Source: CAVSRC01 sp963781775
GTDB taxonomy: Bacteria; Pseudomonadota; Alphaproteobacteria; Rhizobiales; Kaistiaceae
Length of the DNA: 64,000 nucleotides
Assembly: GCA_963781775.1 (NCBI GenBank)
Contig: CAWAHE010000010.1
Coordinates: forward strand, 62,001 to 126,000
Reading direction: 5' to 3'
The notes below the pieces were generated by a model that searched no databases, had not been told where the DNA came from, and worked only from the letters and a program-made list of their open reading frames with translations. How positions within the stretch are numbered: position 1 is the first letter of the stretch; each line of letters starts with the position of its first letter. Positions 17,803 through 27,003 of the stretch are shown in pieces. The translations under genes and the position numbers were made by a program.

Positions 17803-19629
17803 TCAAGAAGATTTTGGGGCGGTAGGGCTGTCCCCGGCATCGTCGTCCGCGCGGCGGAGCCTCGACCCCGGCCGCCAGCGCGCGATATCGACGAACGGCA
17901 TGACGACGAGCCCGGCGACGGATTTCACGATCGCCGCGACGGCCGACGCGAGCGCCATGCCGTAAATAGCGAGGCCGCTTGCCAGCGTCTTGCCCTCGGG
18001 CAACCTTTTGCCGAAGCCGCGCCACAGCCAGACGACGAGCGCGACATGCGCCCGCACCAGCGTTGGCACCAACCCGCCCAAAGCGCTTGTGAAAGCTCCT
18101 ATGCGCGGCCCGTAGTACCGGCGGAAAGGGCCGATGCTCATGACGATAGTGGCGATGCACAGGATAATGAGCACCAGCGAGATCGGCCGGTGCAGGTAGA
18201 AAGCGAGATCGCCGCCGTGAATAACCCAAGACCGGCGGAAGCTCTTGTCGAAAATGTCGCCGAGCACGATGCCGAGCACCAGCGGTGCCATCGGGTACTT
18301 CATCTCGCGCAAGGCGAAGCCGACGATGCCGAACACGACCATCACCCAGACGTCGAACATGCGCTGCTGGATCGCGTATGAGCCGATGACGCACAGCACG
18401 AAGACGACGGGCATCAGCCGCTCGCGCGGGATGGACAGAACGCGCAGGAGAACAGGGGTGAGTACGATGCCCAGCACCAGGATGGCGATGGCGGCGAGGA
18501 ACATCATCACCACCACCTCGTAAACGAAGCTCGGGAACTCGACCATGATCATCGGCCCGGGCCGGACGCCGTGGAGCACCATGGCGGCGAGCAGCACGGC
18601 GGCGGGCGCGGAGCCGGGAATGCCCAGCGTCAGCACCGGGATGAGTGCGCCTGGCGCGGCCGCGCTGTTGCCGGTCTCCGCCGCCATCAGGCCCTCCACC
18701 GATCCCTTGCCGTATTTCTCCTTCTCCTTCGAGGCGCGGCGCGCGGCGGCGTAGGAGACCCAGGCGCCGATGTCCTCGCCGACGCCGGGGATCACGCCGA
18801 TCAGGGTGCCGATCAGTCCCGAGCGGCCGATGGTGCGCCAGTAGCGAACGATCTCTCGCGGGTCGGGGATCACGTCGACGAGCCGCGTCTTGGCCCGCAC
18901 GATCTCGGCGCGGCGATTGAACATCACCGCGATCACCTCCGAGAAGCCGAAAGCGCCGACCATCGCCGGGATCAGGCCAATGCCGCCCTCCATCTCCGTG
19001 AAGCCGAAGGTGAAGCGGTCGGTCATGTAGAGACCTTCCTGCCCGACCATGGCGACGCCCAGGCCGAGGAAGCCGGCGATCCATCCCTTGAGCGGATCGT
19101 CCATGGCGGTGAGTTGACCGGAGATCAGGATGCCGAACACGGCGAGCCACAGGAACTCGTGCGTCTGGAAGGCGAGCGCGTAGTCGGCGAGCTTGGGCGC
19201 CACGGTTGCCAGGAACACCATGCCGATCAGGGTGCCGAGAAAAGAGCCGGTGGTGGCCGTGCCCATGGCGGGGCCGGCGCGGCCGGCCTTGGCGAGCGGG
19301 TAGCCGTCGAGCGTCGTGGCGGCGTTGGCGGGCGTGCCGGGGATGTTGAGCAGAATGGCGGTGCGGCTGCCGCCGTAGATGGCGCCGACATAGAGGCAGA
19401 CGAGCACCAGAAGCGCCGCCTCCTTGTCGAGCTGGTAGGTCAGCGTGGTGAGCAGCGCCACGCCCATTGTCGCGGTCAGTCCGGGCAGGACGCCGATGGT
19501 AATGCCGAGCAGCGTGGCGCCGACGACGTAGAGCAGAACCGTGAAGTTGGTGAAATGACCGAAGGCGTCGCCGACATAGCCGGCCGTGGCAACGAGGTAG
19601 GCGACGAGGTCTTCCAGCGCTTTGAACAT
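17803..19629 (-). CDS. tctA: Tripartite tricarboxylate transporter, large membrane subunit TctA
   Basis: Large permease of a TctABC transporter that imports tricarboxylates or similar organic acids using ion gradients. The 608-residue protein has about 12 transmembrane helices and the family hallmarks: GITIGVLPGLTATMGVALL near the N-terminus and GGSRTAILLNIPGTPANAATTLDGYPLAKAG. The ATG at 19629 fits the usual start (MFKALEDLV). About 100 residues extend beyond the usual family length of roughly 500, with extra hydrophobic stretches and a charged tail. It is the last gene of the order tctC-tctB-tctA on the minus strand. Substrate unknown. Confidence 0.93.
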   Translation of the reverse strand: MFKALEDLVAYLVATAGYVGDAFGHFTNFTVLLYVVGATLLGITIGVLPGLTATMGVALLTTLTYQLDKEAALLVLVCLYVGAIYGGSRTAILLNIPGTPANAATTLDGYPLAKAGRAGPAMGTATTGSFLGTLIGMVFLATVAPKLADYALAFQTHEFLWLAVFGILISGQLTAMDDPLKGWIAGFLGLGVAMVGQEGLYMTDRFTFGFTEMEGGIGLIPAMVGAFGFSEVIAVMFNRRAEIVRAKTRLVDVIPDPREIVRYWRTIGRSGLIGTLIGVIPGVGEDIGAWVSYAAARRASKEKEKYGKGSVEGLMAAETGNSAAAPGALIPVLTLGIPGSAPAAVLLAAMVLHGVRPGPMIMVEFPSFVYEVVVMMFLAAIAILVLGIVLTPVLLRVLSIPRERLMPVVFVLCVIGSYAIQQRMFDVWVMVVFGIVGFALREMKYPMAPLVLGIVLGDIFDKSFRRSWVIHGGDLAFYLHRPISLVLIILCIATIVMSIGPFRRYYGPRIGAFTSALGGLVPTLVRAHVALVVWLWRGFGKRLPEGKTLASGLAIYGMALASAVAAIVKSVAGLVVMPFVDIARWRPGSRLRRADDDAGDSPTAPKSS

Positions 19630-19643
19630 CGCGGGGCCGGGCC

Positions 19644-20243
19644 TCAGGGAAGCGTGACGTAGAAGAGATCTTGAAACACGTAGGTGACGGCCACGGTGAT
19701 GATCGCCGCCTGAATGGCCGCGGTGAACATGAGCCATGCGAACGGCGCGGCGGCGGCCGGCACGAAGCTGAAGACCGCCGAAAGGCCTCCGGCCAGCGCC
19801 GGCGCTCGCGTCGTCAGGAAGCGCCAGCGGCGCGGACCGATCTGCTGCGCGAGATCCCATTCGGAGATGACCATGAAGGCCAGCATGAAGACGAAGGTCG
19901 CGACGGCGTAGGGAAGGGCGATGCCGAAATAGCGGTGGCCGACCAGTCCGACCGCATAGAAGGCGCAACCGATCGCGGTCGTCGCCGCGCGGATGACGGC
20001 GGAGCGCCGCTCGGCCGTCAGCGGTTCGCGCGTCGACAGGCGGTGGCCGCCCCGGCGGATGGCACGCAGCAACAGCACCAGCGCGAGAATGGCGATCGTC
20101 GCGCCTAGGAAGACCGGGACGCGGCCGGGTTCGCCGCCTTCCTCGATGAATCCGCCGGCGCCGGGAAGGCTCAGGCCCTCGCCGATCATGAAGATGCCGA
20201 GGGCGATGAAGACCAGGCCGCTGACGAAATCGGCTTTAGGCAT
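19644..20243 (-). CDS. tctB: Tripartite tricarboxylate transporter, small membrane subunit TctB
   Basis: Small four-helix membrane subunit of the TctABC transporter, 199 residues from the ATG at 20243. The N-terminal segment KADFVSGLVFIALGIFMIGEG and the following GRVPVFLGATIAILALVLLLRAI match the TctB family. An in-frame TTG four codons upstream is a possible alternative start. It sits 14 bp before tctA and 76 bp after tctC on the same strand. Its role is to form the membrane complex with TctA. Confidence 0.88.
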   Translation of the reverse strand: MPKADFVSGLVFIALGIFMIGEGLSLPGAGGFIEEGGEPGRVPVFLGATIAILALVLLLRAIRRGGHRLSTREPLTAERRSAVIRAATTAIGCAFYAVGLVGHRYFGIALPYAVATFVFMLAFMVISEWDLAQQIGPRRWRFLTTRAPALAGGLSAVFSFVPAAAAPFAWLMFTAAIQAAIITVAVTYVFQDLFYVTLP

Positions 20244-20319
20244 GCGCACCCGCAATCAAAGAAGGGATACGGCCGCGGACGCTTGCACGCCCGCGGCCCA
20301 TGCGCTTCGGATGGCGCGG

Positions 20320-21327
20320 CTATTCCGGTCGCGGAATGCCGATGGTATCGGGGCTTACCTTGGCCTTGCCGCCGTCGGCGATCTGCCACGCGGTCAACTG
20401 GACGACCGGGAAGGCCGCCTCGTAGGCCTTGTCGCCGTGCATGACCAGCACGGTCAGGCCCTTCGACGCCGCATATTCCTTCAGGCGTGGCGAGGTGGCG
20501 ATCTTCTCGTCCCAGATCTTGTTCATGGTCTCGATCACCTCGGCCGGCGCATCCTTCGGGATCCAGATGCCGAAATGGACCGGACCGACGGCGACCTTCG
20601 GCAGGTCCTTCTTCAGGCTCGGGATCGTGCCGACGCCGTCGATCTCGACGTCATCGGTGGTGAAGGCGGCGAGCGGCTTCAGCTTCTTGGCGCGCAGCAT
20701 CTCGTACTGCTCGGCGATGAGCTGAGTCGTGATCTCGGTCTCGTGCGAGACGGCCGCCTGCACGGCGGCGCTGCCGCTGTCATAGGTGATCATCTTGTAG
20801 TCGCCGCCGACCGCCGCCTTGAGGGCCTCCGACGAAGCGCCGCCGGCCGAGTTGATGCCGCCGGTGGCGATGGTCACGGCGGCCGCGTCGTCCTTCATCG
20901 CGGCAACGATGTCGGCGACCGACTGGAACTTGGAATCGGGGTTCACCGCAAGGACGGTGTAGTTGACGGTCGCGAGATAGAGCTCCCAGTCCTTCAGCTG
21001 TGTGTCGATGGCGCCGGTGACGACATAGGTGCCGAGATCCTTCGAGGCGCCCGACGTCCAGGTGTAGCCGTCGTGGTCGCCATCGAGCGTGGCCTTGGTG
21101 CCGACCGCGCCTGCACCGCCGGGCTGGTTCACCACCACGACCGTATTGCTGAGCGCATCCTGGATGTCGGCGGCGAGCGCGCGCACCAACTGGTCGGTCG
21201 AGCCGCCCGCGCCCCACGGGACGATGATGCGGATGGGCTTGTCGGGTTTCCATTCGGCCTGCGCCGCTAACGGGGCAGCGATCATGAGCGCCGCAATAGC
21301 GGCAAGAATCTTCGCAAGTCTAGGCAT
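20320..21327 (-). CDS. tctC: Tripartite tricarboxylate transporter substrate-binding protein (TctC/Bug)
   Basis: Periplasmic binding protein of 335 residues with a signal peptide (MPRLAKILAAIAALMIAAPLAAQA). The Bug/TctC signature KPIRIIVPWGAGGSTDQLVRALA follows immediately and includes the carboxylate-binding loops. Late segments GIWIPKDAPAEVIETMNKIW and the final VVQLTAWQIADGG fit the family. It delivers its organic-acid ligand to the TctAB permease encoded downstream, so this is a complete three-part system in the order C-B-A. The promoter should lie in the long gap upstream of 21328. Confidence 0.93.
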   Translation of the reverse strand: MPRLAKILAAIAALMIAAPLAAQAEWKPDKPIRIIVPWGAGGSTDQLVRALAADIQDALSNTVVVVNQPGGAGAVGTKATLDGDHDGYTWTSGASKDLGTYVVTGAIDTQLKDWELYLATVNYTVLAVNPDSKFQSVADIVAAMKDDAAAVTIATGGINSAGGASSEALKAAVGGDYKMITYDSGSAAVQAAVSHETEITTQLIAEQYEMLRAKKLKPLAAFTTDDVEIDGVGTIPSLKKDLPKVAVGPVHFGIWIPKDAPAEVIETMNKIWDEKIATSPRLKEYAASKGLTVLVMHGDKAYEAAFPVVQLTAWQIADGGKAKVSPDTIGIPRPE

Positions 21328-21919
21328 GCCTTCCTCCCTGGTTCAGCATTGCGTCTTGATGCGCGTTCTTGTCGCCGGCCAACAAATAACCGGATGGTTA
21401 CTTTTTGCCGGAGATGCCGCGGCTGTCAACCCGGCGCGAGGACTGACAGAGGCGCCGCAGGCCCGGGATCGGATCTCGAAATCATCTTCAGCCGGCGGTG
21501 GCGGCGTTCTCAACCTCTGCCTTCGTGGGCGAGATCCTGCCCCCGACACGATCGGGGGGCGGCCGGGTGAGGGGCCGGGCGAGGGGGAAGGGTCGTTAGA
21601 GCGCGCGCGCCAACGCCGTTTCCCGGGCCGCGCGCGGGCGAAGCCCGTGTCGCGTGAGCCGGGACCCAGCGTAAGACTCCTGGCGCCACGCGCTGCGTTC
21701 GCGTGAGGCGATCCCGCCTCCGTCATGGCCTGCCCCCGACCTGATCGGGCAACGCTCCAACCTGTTGCGTCTCGTACCTTTGCCCCTGGCCCCCATCTCT
21801 GCTGACACGACGCTGTCACCGCATGTCTGCGACAACCTTGGCACCGCGGCATCGCCCGCACGGGATTGCGGCGGAGGCGGCCGGCCGCCGCTCCACGCGC
21901 AAAAGACAAGAGCACGCAC
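21328..21919. other. Gene-free 592-bp intergenic region
   Basis: No credible gene is seen between the divergent tctC and VOC genes. The open frames here encode Pro/Arg/Gly-rich low-complexity peptides. The region contains a pair of near-identical GC-rich 21-base repeats (listed separately) flanking GC-rich sequence. The last 100 bp and the first 60 bp presumably carry the promoters for the divergent genes, but no convincing -35/-10 pair was found by eye. Confidence 0.6.
21536..21749. repeat. Intergenic element bounded by direct copies of a 21-base palindromic repeat
   Basis: Positions 21536-21556 and 21729-21749 match at 19 of 21 bases: CTGCCCCCGAC, two variable bases, then GATCGGG. Each copy contains a partial palindrome, with CCCCGA paired with TCGGGG in the first copy. 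The 172 bases between are GC-rich and include GAGGGGCCGGGCGAGGGGG. This resembles a short non-coding repeat of the REP/MITE kind, but without genome-wide comparison that is inference. Confidence 0.45.
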
Positions 21920-22318
21920 ATGAATTTCGTTTCGATCCGCGTCATCACGGATGACGTCAAGGGCCTGGTCCGGTTCTACGAACAGGTCACCGGCCTGCCG
22001 CCGACCTGGTACACGGACGACTTCGCCGAGCTGGCGACGCCGTCCTGCACGCTCGCCATCGGCGCCCGGCGCACCATGGACATGTTCGGCGCCGGCGCGG
22101 CGCACCCCGCCGACAACCACACGGTGATCATCGAATTCCGCGTCGATGATGTCGACAAGGAACACGAGAGGCTGGCGAAGATGGTCGGCACGTTCGTGCA
22201 GCCGCCGACCACCATGCCCTGGGGAAACCGCTCGCTGCTGTTCCGCGATCCCGACGGCAACCTGGTCAACTTCTTCACGCCGGTCGGCGCCGAGGCTATC
22301 GCCAGGTTCGATCGCTAG
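21920..22318 (+). CDS. VOC family (glyoxalase-like) protein
   Basis: A 132-residue vicinal-oxygen-chelate fold protein: NFVSIRVITDDVKGLVRFYEQVTGL opens it, and SLLFRDPDGNLVNFFTPV is the typical last strand. Enzymes of this superfamily include glyoxalases, dioxygenases and resistance proteins; the substrate is not predictable here. The ATG at 21920 precedes the first beta strand directly. It stands alone on the plus strand, convergent with psuG across a 33-bp gap. Confidence 0.82.
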   Translation: MNFVSIRVITDDVKGLVRFYEQVTGLPPTWYTDDFAELATPSCTLAIGARRTMDMFGAGAAHPADNHTVIIEFRVDDVDKEHERLAKMVGTFVQPPTTMPWGNRSLLFRDPDGNLVNFFTPVGAEAIARFDR

Positions 22319-22351
22319 CGCGCCGGGCAGGGTGCGCGGCTGGGGCTACCG

Positions 22352-23263
22352 CTAGCCCTTCGCCAGTTCCACCGCGATCTCGGCCGCCAGCCGCGCGTTA
22401 TTCTTCACCAGCGCGATGTTGGTGACGAGGCTCCTGCCGCCGGTCCGCTTCAGGATCGCGTCGAGCAGGAACGGCGTCACCGCCTTGCCGCTGATGCCCT
22501 GCGCATCCGCGTCGGCGACCGCCGCCGCGATGATCGGCTGCATGTCTTCGGCCGGGATCTCGGCGGCCTCCGGCACCGGATTGGCGACAAGCACGCCGCC
22601 CGGCTGACCCAGCTCGGCGCGGGTGCGCACGAAGCCCGCGATCGCCGCCGCGTCGTCGAGGCGGATCGGGGCGGCGAGCCCGCTGTCGCGCGACCAGAAG
22701 GCGGGGAAGACGTCGCTGCCACAGGCGATCACCGGCACGCCCAGCGTCTCCAGAACCTCCAGCGTCTTGTTGAGGTCAAGCAGCGCCTTGGCGCCGGCCG
22801 AGACGACCGTCACCGGGGTGCGCGCCAGTTCCGTCAGGTCGGCGGAAACGTCGAAGGTGCGTTCCGCGCCGCGATGGACGCCGCCGACGCCGCCGGTCGC
22901 GAACACTTCGATGCCGGCGAGGTGGGCCGCGATCATGGTCGCCGCGACGGTGGTGGCCCCCGTCCGGCCCGACCGGATGCCGTAAGCGAGGTCGGCGGAG
23001 GACAGTTTCAGCACGTCGGTCGCGCGGGCCAGTTTTTCGAGTGCAGTTCGGTCGAGTCCCACCCGTATCCGGTGGTCGATGACGGCGATTGCAGCCGGGA
23101 CCGCACCCGTTTCGCCCACGATCGCCTCGACCGCCAGCGCCGTTTCCAGATTGGCCGGATAGGGCATTCCGTGGCTGATGATGGTCGTTTCCAGCGCGAC
23201 GACGGGGCGCTTTTTCTCAAGCGCTTCAGCCACTTCCGGGGAAAATTCGATGTGACGATTCAC
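22352..23263 (-). CDS. psuG: Pseudouridine-5'-phosphate glycosidase
   Basis: Splits (reversibly) pseudouridine 5'-phosphate into uracil and ribose 5-phosphate, the second step of pseudouridine breakdown. The 303-residue protein shows the family motifs VALETTIISHGMPYPANLETA, GVGGVHRGAERTFDVSADL and AGAKALLDLNKTLEVLETLGVPV. The GTG start at 23263 overlaps the stop of the upstream kinase gene by four bases (GTGA), so the two are translationally coupled. The order kinase then glycosidase matches pseudouridine catabolic operons (PsuK-PsuG). Confidence 0.93.
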   Translation of the reverse strand: MNRHIEFSPEVAEALEKKRPVVALETTIISHGMPYPANLETALAVEAIVGETGAVPAAIAVIDHRIRVGLDRTALEKLARATDVLKLSSADLAYGIRSGRTGATTVAATMIAAHLAGIEVFATGGVGGVHRGAERTFDVSADLTELARTPVTVVSAGAKALLDLNKTLEVLETLGVPVIACGSDVFPAFWSRDSGLAAPIRLDDAAAIAGFVRTRAELGQPGGVLVANPVPEAAEIPAEDMQPIIAAAVADADAQGISGKAVTPFLLDAILKRTGGRSLVTNIALVKNNARLAAEIAVELAKG

Positions 23264-24237
23264 GAGGCCAGCCGCGGCCCCGCGGCGATCCGCGCCGACA
23301 GGGCACCCGGCGCGAACGGCGCCTCCGCGACGCTCCCATGCTCCACGGTCATGGCCGCCGCGGCGAGGCCGAAGCGTATGGAATCGTTGAGGGAACGGGC
23401 TTCGGTCAGCGCCGCGATGGTGCCGGCCGCGAACGAGTCGCCGGCGCCGTTGACCGCCTTGATGTCGGTGCGCAGCGGCGTGAACGAGCGCACGTCGTCG
23501 CCGCTCGCCACGTAGAGCGGGCCGTTGGCGCCGGTCACGACCACCTGCAGCGGGCCGAGATGGGCGAGGTCGCGCGCCGCGTGCTGCACGCCGATGTTGG
23601 TATTGACCTGGGCGTTGCCGGCCAGAAGTGCCGCCGCCTCGGCCTTGTTGGCGAACAGGTAGCTCAGCCGCGCGATCGCCGGAGCCAGGCGCAACGCCTT
23701 GGCCGGCGAGACCGTCAGGGCAGCGATGGGGTGGTCGTTCACGCGGGCTTCCTCGATCAGGAAATCCAGTGTTTCCGCCGAAAGATTGGCGTCCACCACC
23801 CATAATTCGTCGGCGGTCGCGCTAGCCGCTATCGGGGCGACATCGGCGGGCCGGATTTCCTCGATAACGTCAGCGTCGGCGATACCGACGACAAGATTGC
23901 CGCGGTCGTCGAACACGGCGTAGTAGCCGGCCGTCGGCGCAGCATGCGAGACGCTGGCAGCAGTTGTATCGACGCCGGCGCCGCGCGCCGCCAGCAGCAC
24001 GGCCTCGCCTTCCGGGTCGTCGCCAACACGCGTCACCAGCCGCGTGGCAATGCCGAGGCGGGCGATGATCGCGGCGACGTTGAAGCCGACGCCGCCCGGC
24101 AGGCGGCGGGCGTGGCCGGGATTTGAGGCGCCCATGACCGGCGCCGCGCTGCTCCGCGCGATGCGGTCGATGGTGGCGCCACCGAAGACCGTGACCCGGT
24201 CGAGTCGGCGTAGTGGCTGGTCCATGCCGAGACTCAT
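23260..24237 (-). CDS. psuK: PfkB-family kinase, probable pseudouridine kinase
   Basis: Ribokinase/PfkB family kinase of 325 residues. The N-terminal GGVGFNVAAIIARLG and the C-terminal catalytic motif KAVNGAGDSFAAGTIAAL (anion hole and catalytic Asp) are clear. Coupling to psuG by a 4-base overlap strongly suggests it phosphorylates pseudouridine to pseudouridine 5'-phosphate. The ATG at 24237 was chosen (MSLGMDQPLRRLDRVTVFGGA); an ATG four codons later is an alternative. A longer in-frame extension upstream shows no conserved character. No nucleoside transporter is adjacent. Confidence 0.88.
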   Translation of the reverse strand: MSLGMDQPLRRLDRVTVFGGATIDRIARSSAAPVMGASNPGHARRLPGGVGFNVAAIIARLGIATRLVTRVGDDPEGEAVLLAARGAGVDTTAASVSHAAPTAGYYAVFDDRGNLVVGIADADVIEEIRPADVAPIAASATADELWVVDANLSAETLDFLIEEARVNDHPIAALTVSPAKALRLAPAIARLSYLFANKAEAAALLAGNAQVNTNIGVQHAARDLAHLGPLQVVVTGANGPLYVASGDDVRSFTPLRTDIKAVNGAGDSFAAGTIAALTEARSLNDSIRFGLAAAAMTVEHGSVAEAPFAPGALSARIAAGPRLAS

Positions 24238-24412
24238 TGCGGTCAAATTCTGGCGTTCTTGAGATGGGCGCCGGATCATCCTCGCCTGCGCGCGGGCGCG
24301 CAAGGTGGCCCGCCCTCCCAATCGCCCCCGCGCGGCCCTAGGATACCGCGGGTCAACTCGTTGACTTGACCGGCGTCTTTACCCGCCGGTTACCAATCGG
24401 ACACGATTTTCC

Positions 24413-25396
24413 ATGACCAGTCGCAAACGATCGGGGGACGGGCCCTTGCCGCGGGTGCCGGCGCCGCCCCATCCACAGCTTCGCGACCAGCCGCTGCCGT
24501 GGACGCAACCGAAGCCGGCCGAAGAGGATCCCGACGCGCCGAAGCGGCTGGAGGCAATCCTCGCCAGCCCGTCCTACCGCGCGGCCGACGACGATGCCGC
24601 CTTCCTCGCCCGCGACGAGTCGCGCGGCATTCGTCTGCAACTCGACTACCTCAAGCCGCAGCTTCTGCTCGAGGAGCACCAGATTCACCACACGGTGGTG
24701 GTCTTCGGGAGCACGCGGATTTGCGAGCCGGTCAGGGCGGCGCGTCGTGTGGACGAGTTGACCACCGCCGCGACGGCGGCGCCCGACGATCGCGATCTCG
24801 CGCGTGATCTCAGCGTCGCCAAGCGTATCCTCGCCAAGAGCCGCTATTACGACGTTGCGCGCGAATTCGGCCGGCTCGTCGGTGCTTCGGATCGCCGCCT
24901 GGGCGAACATCGCCTCGTTGTCACCACCGGCGGCGGACCCGGCATCATGGAGGCGGCCAACCGCGGCGCTTACGATGCCCATGCGCAAACCGTCGGCCTC
25001 AACATCACCCTGCCGCGCGAGCAGTTTCCCAATCCCTACGTGACGCCGGATCTCTGCTTCCGCTTTCACTATTTCGCGCTCCGCAAGCTGCACTTCCTGC
25101 TCAGGGCGAAAGCGCTGGTCGCGTTCCCGGGCGGTTACGGCACTTTCGATGAACTGTTCGAACTCCTCACCCTGACGCAGACCCGCACCATCAAGCCGAT
25201 GCCGATCGTGCTGGTCGGTGAGGAATACTGGCGGGGCGCGATCGATTTCGACTATCTGGTCGATGAGGGCGTGATCGATCGCGAGGATCGCAACCTGTTC
25301 TGGTTCGCCGAGACGGCCGAGGAGATCTGGGACGGCATTCTCGCCTGGCATGCAGCCAACGGCGAGCCCTTGCAGCCGGCCGCGTGGGCGGGCTGA
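24413..25396 (+). CDS. LOG family protein (TIGR00730-like)
   Basis: Rossmann-fold protein of 327 residues with both LOG signatures: TTGGGPGIMEAANRGAYDA and AFPGGYGTFDELFELLTLTQT. Small LOG enzymes release cytokinin bases from their 5'-monophosphates. This one belongs to the longer bacterial type, with an N-terminal extension of about 130 residues (Pro-rich start, then helical), so it may act on another nucleotide monophosphate. The ATG at 24413 is the start of the open frame. It is 28 bp upstream of the MBL exonuclease gene on the same strand, probably one operon. Confidence 0.88.
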   Translation: MTSRKRSGDGPLPRVPAPPHPQLRDQPLPWTQPKPAEEDPDAPKRLEAILASPSYRAADDDAAFLARDESRGIRLQLDYLKPQLLLEEHQIHHTVVVFGSTRICEPVRAARRVDELTTAATAAPDDRDLARDLSVAKRILAKSRYYDVAREFGRLVGASDRRLGEHRLVVTTGGGPGIMEAANRGAYDAHAQTVGLNITLPREQFPNPYVTPDLCFRFHYFALRKLHFLLRAKALVAFPGGYGTFDELFELLTLTQTRTIKPMPIVLVGEEYWRGAIDFDYLVDEGVIDREDRNLFWFAETAEEIWDGILAWHAANGEPLQPAAWAG

Positions 25397-25424
25397 GTTT
25401 CTATCCTCCAACCCACGGTTCCCG

Positions 25425-26816
25425 ATGAAGATCTCATTCCATGGCGCCGACCGGACGGTCACCGGTTCCTGTCACCTAATCGAATGCGCGGGAAAGCGCA
25501 TCCTCGTCGATTGCGGCATGTTCCAGGGCAGCCGCGAGCTCTCCGAGGACAACGCCGACCCCTTCGGCTTCGAGCCGGCGGCGATTGACTTCGTCCTGCT
25601 CACCCACGCCCATCTCGATCATTGCGGGCGCCTGCCGCTGCTCGCCAAGCGTGGCTTTCGCGGCGAGATCATCGCCACTGCGGCGACACGCGAACTGGCG
25701 CGCGTAGTGATGCTCGATTCGGCGCGGCTGCAGGAGGAAGACGCAGCGCGAGAAGAGCGTCGGCGTGCGCGGCGCAAGGGCGGCGATGGCGATCGCGGAC
25801 CGCTCTATACGGTCCTCGATGCGATGAACGTGCAAGAATTCTTCGGTCGCGGCGCCGCGTACGACACGCCGATCGAGATCGCGCCGGGCATCCGCGCGAC
25901 CTATTTCGACGCGGGCCATATCCTCGGTTCGGCCAGTATCCTGCTGGAGCTGGAGGAGGGGGGCACGCGCCGGCGCGTCGTCATGTCAGGCGATATCGGC
26001 AATGCCGGCCGCCCGCTGCTCAATCCGCCAAAGCAGCCGCCGCAGTGCGATGTGGTGGTCATGGAAACGACCTACGGCGACCGCAACCACAAGCCTTTCG
26101 GTCCGTCGGTCGAGGAATTCTACGCGGCGATCGAGGAGACATTCCGGCGTGGCGGAAATGTCGTGATACCCACGTTCGCGCTGGAGCGCGCCCAGGAACT
26201 GCTCTACGCGCTGCACGACGCCATGATGAGCAACGACAGGCTCCCGCGCGCCATTCAGGTGTTCCTCGATTCGCCGATGGCGATCACCGCCACGGACATC
26301 TTCCGGCATCATCCAGAGTGCCTGTCGGATAAAGTCGCCGATCTCTTCCGCGACGGGCGCGATCCGCTGGCGGTGCCCGGCCTGCATCTCACGCGGGAGT
26401 CGTCCGATTCGATGGCCATCAACAAGATCAGCGGCGGTGCGATCATCATGGCCGGCTCCGGCATGGCGACCGGCGGACGAGTGCGTCATCACCTCAAGCA
26501 CAATCTCTGGCGATCGGATGCCGGCGTGATCTTCGTCGGGTTTGCCGCGCAGGGTACGCTGGCGCGCACCATCATCGACGGGGCGAAAAAGGTGCGCATC
26601 TTCGGCGAGGAGATCCCGGTGAAGGCCAAAACCTACACGATCGGCGGCTTCTCCGCCCACGCGGGCCAGAATGAATTGCTTGCCTGGCACAAAGCCTCGG
26701 GGGCGGCGCGGACCTACCTGGTCCACGGCGACGAGACGGTGATGAAGACGTTCGCGCCGCTGCTCAAGGATACCGAAGCCGTGATGCCGGCGATGAACGA
26801 GAGCTTTGAGTTGTAG
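25425..26816 (+). CDS. MBL-fold/beta-CASP RNA exonuclease
   Basis: Metallo-beta-lactamase fold nuclease of 463 residues. The metal motif THAHLDHCGRLP is visible, as are further ligands in YFDAGHILGSASILLE, and the beta-CASP part contains VVIPTFALERAQELLYAL and SGMATGGRVRHHL. The last RMMBL part is GGFSAHAGQNELLAWH, close to CPSF73/YbaX-like mRNA 3'-end nucleases. It probably degrades or processes RNA in the cytosol. The ATG at 25425 directly precedes MKISFHGADRTVTGSCHL, the family's usual start. Likely co-transcribed with the LOG gene. Confidence 0.92.
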   Translation: MKISFHGADRTVTGSCHLIECAGKRILVDCGMFQGSRELSEDNADPFGFEPAAIDFVLLTHAHLDHCGRLPLLAKRGFRGEIIATAATRELARVVMLDSARLQEEDAAREERRRARRKGGDGDRGPLYTVLDAMNVQEFFGRGAAYDTPIEIAPGIRATYFDAGHILGSASILLELEEGGTRRRVVMSGDIGNAGRPLLNPPKQPPQCDVVVMETTYGDRNHKPFGPSVEEFYAAIEETFRRGGNVVIPTFALERAQELLYALHDAMMSNDRLPRAIQVFLDSPMAITATDIFRHHPECLSDKVADLFRDGRDPLAVPGLHLTRESSDSMAINKISGGAIIMAGSGMATGGRVRHHLKHNLWRSDAGVIFVGFAAQGTLARTIIDGAKKVRIFGEEIPVKAKTYTIGGFSAHAGQNELLAWHKASGAARTYLVHGDETVMKTFAPLLKDTEAVMPAMNESFEL

Positions 26817-26908
26817 GTGTCGCGGCGACTGCTATCACGGCCCCCGCGGCAAGGGAGCGCGCAATCTTGATGGGCACCGGAACGAAACCAAACCCACTTG
26901 CGCAATGA

Positions 26909-26923
26909 GAACAAAACGTGTAC
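26909..26923 (+). promoter_or_regulatory. LexA-type SOS box upstream of recA
   Basis: GAAC, seven bases (AAAACGT), then GTAC. The alphaproteobacterial LexA box is GAAC-N7-GAAC (or its complement GTTC-N7-GTTC), so this copy departs by one base in the second half. It is 81 bp before the recA ATG, the expected place for SOS control. No other SOS gene is nearby. Confidence 0.6.
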
Positions 26924-27003
26924 ACATGTTCCCACTCGCCGGGGCGGCGAATCGTCTAGCTATTTGATCGCACCCGGTGCCTTTGAAACAAGGAGCACCT
27001 ACA

